From: Macrosoma leucophasiata
Taxonomy: Eukaryota; Arthropoda; Insecta; Lepidoptera; Hedylidae
NCBI GenBank assembly: GCA_036365455.1
Contig: JAWQUS010000017.1
Coordinates: 2,170,001-2,234,000, forward strand
DNA: 64,000 nt
Direction of reading: 5' to 3'
Positions 36,901-43,300 of the stretch are shown piece by piece (the first letter of the stretch is position 1; every line of letters starts with the position of its first letter). The notes under the pieces are model-generated. The model was not told the DNA's origin, did not search any database, and saw only the letters and a program-made list of their open reading frames with translations. The position numbers and the translations under genes are program-made.

Positions 36901-38743
36901 TCCGGTCAGGTGGTAATGTACGGCCCTGTAATTTCCGGCACAGAGGCATAACACCTTAGGCCTCAGGGGTGGTAACGCATCTGCATTTTGGCCTTGGTCT
37001 TCATGTGGGTGCCTATAGGCTGCAGTCATCATTTAACATCGATGTGAATGTGATTTTGCCACTTCCATTACATAAAAAAAAACCCTACCACGCCCACTAG
37101 TAGAAGAATTTTCGTCTACTGGAAGAGACATCTTCCACTAGTGCAGTAAATTAACCGCGTTAATTTACATAATGATAATTAAACTTGCGGATTTTCTCGC
37201 GTATACAACACTCCCAAACTTCTTCATACACCCGACGTTTCGGTCACTTGCCAGCTACCGTGGAATCCCACGAATTGGGATTCCATTATATCCAAATTGA
37301 AATCCCAAACTAGTAAATCTGCAAAACCACGAGATACGGTTAGTAACTTTTGCGTGAATCCGGACCGTTATGCCAGACGTCTTAGAAACAGGTGGCGCTA
37401 GCATGACATGGCAACGTAGCTTTCAGTAATTTATCGATAGATGGCGCTACTAGTAGTTTACATCGCACTAGGGTTATGTCCTGTCTCAGCTATATAAGAC
37501 CAGGCTGAACATCGTCGAATTAATCAGCCCGTGACCACGGTAGCTGGAAAGTGACCGAAACGTCGGGTGTATGAAGAAGTTTGGGAGTATTGTATACGCG
37601 AGAAAATCCGCAAGTTTAATTTCTATAATGTATGAAGCTCGCGAAAACCTACGAAAACGTTGTTTGATATTATTTCGCATTAACACATGCTTGTGATATA
37701 TATTTTATTTTAAAAGAAAAATGGAAAGAAAAATTTGACTTCAGGCGAGGCTCGAACTCGCGACCTACTGGGAATCTAGTCCAGCCGCTCTTCCAATTGA
37801 GCTACTGAAGCCCTGCCCGATTTGTCAAATCTTTCCTTCACATCTATTGCATTGCTTTATGGTAGCAGTAGCGCCATCTATTACCAACTATGCTAGTTAG
37901 GCAACCGATATAATAGACTTTTCAGTTTATTGAATATCGTAAAGAAGTCGCTTTTACCCTTAATAATTGTTTTATATTATTTCGCATTAACACATGCTTG
38001 TGATATATATTTTATTTTTAAAGAAAAATGGAAAGAAAAATTTGACTTCAGGCGAGGCTCGAACTCGCGACCTACTGGGAATCTAGTCCAGCCGCTCTTC
38101 CAATTGAGCTACTGAAGCCCTGCCCGATTTGTCAAATCTTTCCTTCACATCTATTGCATTGCTTTATGGTAGCAGTAGCGCCATCTATTACCAACTATGC
38201 TAGTTAGGCAACCGATATAATAGACTTTTCAGTTTATTGACGAAAACGTTATTTACACAATGGTATAAAAAGTGCAACAACGTAAAGTAGCAGGTAGCAG
38301 GCAGGAAGGTAGCAGCTTTCTGTGACAAAACTACGGCCAATGCGATTTCCGATCCGCATGCCAAGCATGTCGATTGCTTTGGTTCAGCAGTGGAGATCTT
38401 TCGGTTGATATGATGATGACGTACTTGGATTATATAACTTACAGAGTACAGAAGTGGCGGGGTATGCGTACGAGTCGGGATGGTGCGCGTGCGGGACACG
38501 GTTGCGGCGTGCGCTGCTGGTGCTCATGACGCGCTGCCGCCGCGCCTACACGTTCACCGCAGGAAACTTTATTTTGCTGTCTTTGGTTACGTTCATGGCG
38601 GTAAGTGTAGTATTCAATGTACTACTACTGATTGATTTTTCCAAAATAGAAGAAATCAATATAAAACGTTAATGATTTTGTTTCAGATGATCAAAGCGTC
38701 TTACTCCTTGTTCACGCTGTTAAAACAAGTTGACGAAAAATAA
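21967..38743 (+). CDS. Odorant receptor OR-A, 8 exons, intact
   Basis: Exons: 21967-22117, 23527-23743, 24715-24825, 25655-25853, 29502-29681, 36627-36731, 38445-38600, 38687-38743. They total 1176 nt, 391 residues plus TAA, and every junction has GT-AG and keeps frame. Readable lepidopteran OR landmarks are LVGLWAPEELEG (exon 1), VDLIHIWGDLPLMT (exon 2), NRETKIYQ and SAEKNTLPLRAW (exon 3), FELTFCHQFFG (exon 4), FAQFTVSLVIICVTAFQMVS (exon 5), MMFQVFIYCYYGNQLSEE (exon 6) and the TM7 end MIKASYSLFTLLKQVDEK (exon 8). Members of the family are seven-transmembrane channel subunits with a cytoplasmic N-terminus that pair with Orco on olfactory dendrites; the ligand cannot be told from sequence. Length is normal for an insect OR. 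Introns 4 and 5 (3.6 and 6.9 kb) are swollen by transposons. The start ATG gives a first exon of the same length as in both paralogues. No stop or frameshift was seen. Confidence 0.93.
22137..22400 (+). repeat. Repeat A in OR-A intron 1
   Basis: Complete copy starting 20 nt after the splice donor of exon 1. Confidence 0.88.
22492..22760. mobile_element. TIR MITE, diverged copy
   Basis: Ends ACAGTGTTCATCAAGAAATA and TTTATTGTCGGATACTGT, with the shared core CGGCTAGTTTC and AGAGATAACGCTCTACAGAC. It lies in intron 1 of OR-A. Confidence 0.75.
23893..24220. other. GC-rich insert in OR-A intron 2
   Basis: GC-rich block (GCCCCCGACGCTTCGGGGGC hairpin, CCCCCCCTCTGTTACGCTTC) inside an AT-rich intron, with a 113-codon minus-strand frame that resembles nothing I know. 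Probably a transposon fragment. Confidence 0.35.
24270..24385 (-). repeat. SINE G, degenerate
   Basis: ATTTTGACTTCGGGCACGG, then AACCAGTCCAGCTGCTTTTA, then AATTACTGAAACGAAG keep the order of the tRNA-like unit. It lies in intron 2 of OR-A. Confidence 0.65.
25320..25575 (+). mobile_element. Helitron-like repeat in OR-A intron 3
   Basis: Starts TATATAAATAAAAATGCAAC and contains GAATGGCTGGACCGATTTGG. It ends GCCGGGTCAGGTAGT, about 80 bp before exon 4. Confidence 0.6.
25857..26058 (-). repeat. Repeat A at the 5' splice site of OR-A intron 4
   Basis: The T run of this reverse copy starts within 8 nt of exon 4 (GTTTGTTTTTTTTTATGTG). It is truncated near 26058 and followed by a second TTTTTAATGTAATGGAAGTG remnant. 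Confidence 0.85.
26530..27450 (-). repeat. Long repeat carrying a THAP-domain first exon, copy 1
   Basis: On the minus strand it matches 61960-62790 (+) over most of its length, in the same order. The ATG exon is at 27438-27359. Downstream (towards 26530) are the AATTGATGGAGCAAGGATTA and TTCCTTGCTTACTACGGAAC segments. It lies antisense in intron 4 of OR-A. Confidence 0.8.
27359..27438 (-). pseudogene. THAP zinc-finger first exon, copy 1
   Basis: Reads MPSCSVRWCSKTTNTSNLKK, then EGISFHR, and meets a donor (CACCG|GTCAGT). The start MP-x-C-x4-C and the FHR turn fit the N-terminal half of a C2CH THAP domain, which binds DNA in P-element-type transposases and some host factors. No continuation exon was found, so it is an isolated or dead first exon. 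Confidence 0.6.
28118..28312 (+). repeat. 195-bp repeat, second copy
   Basis: GACACTTCGACGTCCCGCCC to GGCGGAGTGTCCGCGGTGCC, in intron 4 of OR-A. Confidence 0.75.
28300..28435 (+). repeat. Repeat A, 3' half
   Basis: CCTTAGGCCTCAGGAGTACC to TTGCCACTTCATGACC, joined to the 195-bp repeat at 28118-28312. Confidence 0.7.
28440..28860 (+). mobile_element. LINE 3' end (RT C-terminal tail), frameshifted
   Basis: The + strand reads FYRLYNGECSDELFDLMPSS, HRLDTWKCLTVRFAHSFLPR and TCKLWNELPSEGF. After a frameshift near 28692 it reads RYNMGFFKTGVKRVLQGWQR and GNSPGVANVHRRR before a stop. This is a common non-LTR retrotransposon C-terminus in moth genomes. It lies in intron 4 of OR-A, in the sense orientation. 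Confidence 0.7.
30225..30400 (-). repeat. SINE T, degenerate
   Basis: The minus strand shows the GGAAGTTTCC, CCTCGGA and CGGAGATGTCAA landmarks in the right order. It lies in intron 5 of OR-A. Confidence 0.6.
31185..34109 (-). CDS. LINE ORF2: apurinic endonuclease and reverse transcriptase, 974 aa
   Basis: The protein copies its own RNA at a nicked target. The N-terminal half is an AP-endonuclease-like domain: HINAQSV (near residue 45), SESWL, GDLNTD (near 178), DSWLDLIF and SRHD (near 250) supply the usual Asn, Glu, Asp and His positions. The reverse transcriptase follows: YRPISILPFLSKVLE, FQSGFRPGHST, LVDFSNAFNNVDHD (near 606), GVPQGGILSPLLF and catalytic LYADDLQIY (near 690). A C-terminal thumb/tail ends LYSHFLESMP. 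No stop, frameshift or missing catalytic residue is visible over 974 codons, so the copy may be young and competent. The antisense orientation relative to OR-A is the tolerated one for an intronic insertion. The exact clade (CR1, Kiri, Daphne) cannot be fixed by eye. Confidence 0.9.
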   Translation of the reverse strand: MSDDERFYSASDLSSVSFSSLDDNLPLNRCLNEELIKFPKCLHICHINAQSVPQHHTELLNIFDGVTAHAILVSESWLKPNLPSTAFSLPGFVLVRNDRTGKRAGGVAIYLRSSIPYKILLTSPPLYNGNPEFLFIEANVQGARVILGVMYCPPTIDYFSILEPLIESLSSEHKHLIIMGDLNTDMLKDNLRSRNLGSILESTSLSLLNLNATHHNINCDDSWLDLIFTSNESLCLNHGQFPVPGLSRHDMIFVSYNVKPPKERPTTIYMRNFAKLDPNKLKSDASLIDWSLIESAPTIDDKISLFNNNLVSLFDVHAPLKARRLRRPPAPWITSGVRMAMRRRDRAFHTFRRDRSEVNWINYKLARNRCNQMIRAAKRRYIFDNVLHSSPADIWKFLKTLGFSKPKFNPTSLNCTLNDLNVHFSTSPPFDVNTKLATIHNLASMPILTRELFTFSPVSIDEVYKILIALKSNAMGVDGISRRMILLILDSVLPIFTHIINFSLLSGTYPSAWRKAFIVPCPKSSSPCLPTHYRPISILPFLSKVLEAAVHKQMSKFILSNNLLSQFQSGFRPGHSTSTALVKVLEDVRLNMENSQVTVLVLVDFSNAFNNVDHDILLSILNFTGISSLGQEWFSSYLRGRQQAVRVNQEHSGWCNLVAGVPQGGILSPLLFSLFINLITSYLHCSYHLYADDLQIYTQSDISNLHSAITNINKDLLAICEWSRKFGISVNTSKCQAIVIGSTYFINKLDLNHLPPVVFDNSIIPFVDNVKDLGLHIDSTLKWKKQVNKISQNTIATLRSLYRYKNFLPTGTKILLVRSIILPTLDYADVCFSDISQELLNKLDRLLNTSIRFIFGLRKYDHISLYRSKLKWLPIRQRRSWRILCFLFSIINDPCSPNYLQTKFNFLGDSHSLSLRSSENLTLAIPSHHSVFLSKSVVISAIKLWNTLPLDIRKSPSKFSFKRKLYSHFLESMP
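34708..35466 (-). CDS. LINE ORF1: nucleic-acid-binding protein, 252 aa
   Basis: This ORF is upstream of ORF2 on the same strand, separated by about 600 nt. The first 75 residues are heptad-rich (LHKSAMASLSQRMAEFES and following), suggesting a coiled coil for oligomerisation. The middle resembles the RRM-like core of LINE ORF1 proteins: RRKFLLLGGVPE, LVCHRLGE, RPILIRPSS, KLKGSSFILSEFLT, then VWTMDGNINVKLPNGKRRRI. The C-terminus is basic (ARSKRATKK). ORF1 proteins of this kind coat the element RNA and act as chaperones. The reading frame is intact. Confidence 0.8.
   Translation of the reverse strand: MATYSDLVDLHKSAMASLSQRMAEFESHLKTATPSTDLGSLSKDFRTFKEHVWTVFNSLQQQLSEINRSVDAIEMRHRRKFLLLGGVPEKVGEDVADNVISIFHKKLSLKELDSSALLVCHRLGEANEGRTRPILIRPSSQIIRSTIWNNKTKLKGSSFILSEFLTRQRQSVFSSARKIFGVSNVWTMDGNINVKLPNGKRRRIFALEELLSLSAEHGKAVGEQPEVTISKSSSQLKLETITSARSKRATKK
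35780..36622 (-). mobile_element. Second non-LTR retrotransposon, 3' half of RT ORF
   Basis: The minus strand reads RT thumb and tail: DKIQFVDDTTFVGITLD, LQWGPHIRQLAKRL, LTDIDTARLVYFSYFHSV, SYGILLWGRAADIQSIF and on to NVWLNADLAPQRC with a stop at 35799. The frame stays open upstream from 36275 to about 36615 (QYDTVNKVIGKVHKWF), so the fragment runs to within a few bases of the exon 6 acceptor of OR-A (exon starts 36627). It is a different family from the LINE at 30.5-35.5 kb: 5' truncated, Jockey/CR1-like. A stop (TAA) interrupts the frame at about 36620. Confidence 0.8.
36801..37080 (+). repeat. Repeat A in OR-A intron 6
   Basis: Complete young copy (ACTGGTGGTAGAGCTCCACT to CATTACATAAAAAAAA). 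Confidence 0.9.
37179..37621. mobile_element. Fold-back element with arms of about 85 bp
   Basis: The left arm 37179-37262 (TTAAACTTGCGGATTTTCTC onward) is the near-exact reverse complement of 37535-37621; the loop is 270 bp and no ORF is present. It lies in intron 6 of OR-A. Confidence 0.88.
37650..38241 (-). repeat. SINE G duplicated in tandem, flanked by a target duplication
   Basis: Two nearly identical units (about 37656-37940 and 37966-38241), each with the tRNA-like part and the TATTTCGCATTAACACATGC end, are separated by about 25 bp. CGAAAACGTT occurs just before the first and just after the second, consistent with one insertion event. It lies in intron 6 of OR-A. Confidence 0.85.
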
Positions 38744-39534
38744 TAGAAGACGTATAAGTGTTTCTCATCTCTCACTCCACTCTATTTCTCATCACTGTAC
38801 ACGGAACATTCAAACAAGATCCTTTGCATTGTAATATGATTGTTAAAGATAGTAATAATAGTACATTTTTCACTTTTTCATTTCACGTTGTAAAACGACG
38901 AACCTTACGAAGGCTCGCTCTAAAAACCAATGGATATATTATGGAAACTAACCATCTGAACTGTGAAGAGAATCCAATATCGACCTACTTAAAAAGACAT
39001 CCAGATATTAAGTGCAAACTGAATTTCGAAGTAGATAGATGATTCATCTCTATTTGATGGGTTTCCCAAACACCTACTGCTTACTTAGCTGGCGTTTGTA
39101 AGGTGGAGTCCCAGTGTTATCAATATGAGCGTGTATACGTGGTAACTGTTTGGAGCCGGTTTCGTTCAATCTGTACAGCATTTATAGAAATATGAAAAGC
39201 ATTATTACTTTAAATTTACCTGTAAAAAAATTACCCTTTGTCATTTCGTGCACCCCTGTAATTGACGATTATGGCAAGCCAGATGTGATTGACAGTCATC
39301 ACTTACCATCCATGTTAATTGGGTGCTTGTTTACTACCACCATTATATTATTTAGTTGTAAAAATGTGGAAAACATTTTTGTAGGAAAATAAATATCTTC
39401 TAAAATTCACTCGCATGTGTTATTGCGAAAAATAAAATATTTCAATAGAAATATATTAAGACGTATACTAAGAATTAAGAAACAAATATTTTTGAAAATG
39501 ATTAGTTTTTTATCTTTGAAGGATAAGGGTTATA
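38744..39534. other. 3' flank of OR-A
   Basis: Likely 3' UTR and intergenic DNA. The 94-codon frame at 38758-39042 has no known motif; AATAAA occurs at about 39387. Confidence 0.35.
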
Positions 39535-39860
39535 GCTGACTACATCCACCCGACCCCCGACCAGCACCGCCTCGTTGTACGGCGTCCCCTCGTTGTCGCA
39601 CGCGGTCCACTTGGGAACAGCGAGTTGGCAATGCAACGCAGGACAAGCTAGTTGTCACCGATGGCTGCGGTCCACTCGCCGTCCACGTGTGTGGACCGCA
39701 GGCCCTTCGCGCTACGTTTTGGCAGCTTTCGATCAAGGTGATACGGAGCGGAGTTGATGTGATGAGTGCAGGCCGCACGAGTCGCGCGCGGGCTGGGTCG
39801 AGGTCGGGACACTGGTCGAGTGCGGGGTTTCGTGCGGGGTTTCGGGCATCACGATCACGT
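39535..39860. repeat. GC-rich repeat between OR-A and OR-B
   Basis: GACCAGCACCGCCTCGTTGT and CTTGGGAACAGCGAGTTGG recur at 48280-48550. GC far above the surroundings, palindrome-rich; a MITE of unknown type is likely. Confidence 0.6.
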
Positions 39861-40325
39861 TGCGGTTGATTATTTTGCAAGTAACTATATTTTGGCAATT
39901 ACGTATGTGATTTTTATCCCTATCATTCATGTCCAACTTCATTCACGTGGTAGTCGTAGTTGCTCATAATTTGCATGTAATAAAATTTTCGCTAGTAAGT
40001 AAAAAAATATGTTAAAAAAAACAAAGGTTCCTTTTTATTTTGCAAGCAGGATAAATATTTGATTTTTGTTCCTAACCTTAATGGTGGATTCTTGGTTATT
40101 TTTATGTGACAAGATTAGCTTTTAAAACAAAGTGTATCTCTTTTCCATCGACATGTCGAGGAATAATAAGAATATTTATAATAATTTCATCAAAATTCAT
40201 ATTCACACCTTCAACCTGAATTCAGTGTGATGTTTCAATGCAAACAAAAATACTTCTTAAAAACTATTTCACGACATGATCAGTTTAAATAAAAAAAAAA
40301 TATCAATATTAAATACATATTTTCT

Positions 40326-43300
40326 TTAATTCTGCTCATCCACTTGTTGCAGAAGAGTGAACAAAGAGTACGACGCTTTGATCATCTGAAACAAAAAATA
40401 AAAACAAATTTAAAGAACAGTAGATCGAAGGGTGCATCTTTGTCGCTATGATGGTAGCTTAAACCAATGTGGTGAAACTGTCGACACTGAAAACTCGGTG
40501 GAAGCGCGTCCTCAGAACGAGCGCAACGCACGTGTACCTACCAATTGTCAATTAAAAATTCTGAACCCTTAACGACTATCTTTAGGGGAACGGAGGATAT
40601 ATTTGCAGCCTGATGATCTAGGCAGGGGAGAGGAAGGATAGATTAGTTGTCTGTCAATCTAGAGAGGGACAAGGAGGGCGTAGGGCGTAGGTAAAAAATA
40701 ACTCACCGCCATGAAGGTAGCTAGAGATAGCGTGGTGAAGCTGCCGACGCTGAACTTGGAGACGCGACGGCAGCGCGTCATTAGCACGAGAATCTCGCGT
40801 CGCACACGCAGACCGCACGTGTACCACTCCGACTCGTATGCTGATCCCGCTATTTCGGTACTCTGCATACAAAGTATCTTCTTAAGGTTCCGTAGCCTAT
40901 AACCCTTATAGTTTCTGGATGTTTCTCTGTGATAGTTATTAAAGGGCCATACATTATGATCTAATCAGTGCAGAACACTACCATTTGACGGCAGATAGAT
41001 AAGATAATGCGGTGGTACCTATGCCCGCGAGCACCGTCACTGGACTTGTCCACCAGTAAAGAGTCTACATTGAAATCATTTTAATGTCTACGTCAGAGTC
41101 AGTCCTTATATTTAAATACAAACAGAGATTTCATTGAAATCTCTGCTTAAGGCTTATCAGTACAAACACAGATTTCAATGCAGAGATGCGTTGACATTGA
41201 TGCGTTAGAATTTTAACATTACCTACACATATTTTTTAATAATATTCATGTCCTCCAGACTGAATTTCGGTCACGGCGGCCAATTTCAACGGAGACTAGC
41301 CAACTGCGCGGGAGATATTATAGTGCACATGTGGCACAGGTGTATGCGCAAATATGCGCAATGTCTATTCCCTCACTTTCATAGTCCGATGGGATGGCGA
41401 TCTGACACAATCGGAGACAGATTGTGCGCAGGACCGACGGCTTTACGTGCTCTCCGAGGCACCGGCACCAGCCTCCGGGCTACTACTAGGAATTTCGTCA
41501 CAGAATAAACTATATATTAATTAATCCACACAAAGCTTGTACACTAAATAACTTATCAAAATACAACGAGTATACCTCTTCAGAGAGCTGGTTCCCGTGG
41601 TAGCAGTATAGGAACACTTGGAACATCATATTCATTAGATACGTGCCCATAGACGCCAGACGCACAGGGTTACTCGTGTTCTGAAACATTGGTTCATCTA
41701 TAATTCTATACAAATAAATAAAATTGGAGTGTCTGTTTGTAATATAAAAATAACCGCTTTTACGCGCTTACTATATGCATAATTATGTATGTATACACGG
41801 TACATATACCAAAACAACATTTTTTACAATTTTTGTCTGTCTGTCTGTCCGTCTGTTTGTTCCCGCTATCTCGGGAACGGCTGGACCGATTTTGACGGGA
41901 CTTTCACTGGCAGATAGCTTATATAATAAGGAGTAACTCAGGCTACTTTTATACTAGCTGCGCCCACGACTTGTCTGGGTAGATACTGAACAATCATAAA
42001 TTCTCACGCGGACGAAGTCGCGGGCACAACTAGTTAAACATAAATTAAGTTGACTGTAGGTCATCAATGAAATAAAAAATGTTTTTATTGGTTGCGTTGT
42101 CTAGACAGTCACTTAAATTGTTCCATATGATGCTATTGTTTTTGGAGTTTGTCCTGTAACGATGAGAAGAACTGTTTAATTAAATTCCAAAGCGTATTTT
42201 GTATCTCAAACTTGAAATTTGTGGGACTATATTTCTTCCTAATACCTGGTCTATTTCTGCAATGCTGCAAAAGACTTCTCTTACAGTTCAAACGTCATAA
42301 TAACTTTATTTCTATTAATATCATAAGACTGAGATCAGTATATAATTCTATCGAGCTTTAAATTACCCTAGCTTTTACTATAAAATGGCGGGTCAGCCTT
42401 AAAAGATCATAACAGTCAATTTCAACCACTAACATCTTATCTCCAGCGTGAATTAAAACAATGTACGTACAGAGACCATCTGAAAGGCAGTGACGCAGAT
42501 GATGATCAGAGAAACGGTGAACTGTGCGAAGGTAGGCTCCGAGAAGCAGTTCTGCAGCTGCTGCGCCGCTTCCAGTGTAGCCTGGTGCTCGCATACGCAG
42601 CGCTGCAGGCGCTGGCTCAATATCGATTCTTGATTTGGTGTGAGAAGATATTTCTGAATGTGAATATCAATTTATCAATAATGTGTTTACTTCCTTTTGT
42701 AAATTAGGTATGGTGTGGTGCGCTATCTTTGATAAATATATCCAAATAACAATTTAAGTCATGCTGACATTTTTAAAATTTTACGAAATTTCGCATCAGT
42801 ACCCAAGGTAAATGGTAATATGTCCGAAGATGTCAATAGGTTAGCCACGAATACTAGATAGTACAGGTACAAAAGATTGTATATAAAACATTATTTAAAA
42901 TGATATTTTGCCGCGGCAATTGTGCAATTGCACAATAGTCATGGTACTGTTATTATTATGTGCTTCCCTTTCCGTCGAGTACGTCTAATCTCTTCAGACG
43001 CGATCGGCGACTTAGTGAAGAAAGTTTTGCCAAAGCGGACGCCTTGTGTAAGTTTATATCTAAAAAGAAGAGTGCTAGGCTTGACTTCAATGTTACCTCC
43101 AGGGAAACAAACCTTAGCAGGAACATCCAGGCCACGACAAAGAGTCTTCAACGAATGCCTCAACAACTTCAACCGGCATCTGCACTGAGCTATCAACGAC
43201 ACCACCAGCGTGTCCTTGCCGACGTTCAGATATGCAGCCACGAACAGTGAAAACACCTGGTGGACGTAAGTCAGCTCAAAGGCAGGCGACTTCATGGTGT

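Noticed and set aside
38758..39042. Extra coding exon or small gene after OR-A
   Set aside because: Begins 15 nt after the OR-A stop and has no known domain; better read as 3' UTR.
39530..39898. 122-codon Arg/Pro-rich minus-strand frame
   Set aside because: Lies in a GC-rich repeat shared with 48.3 kb and has no protein-like pattern.
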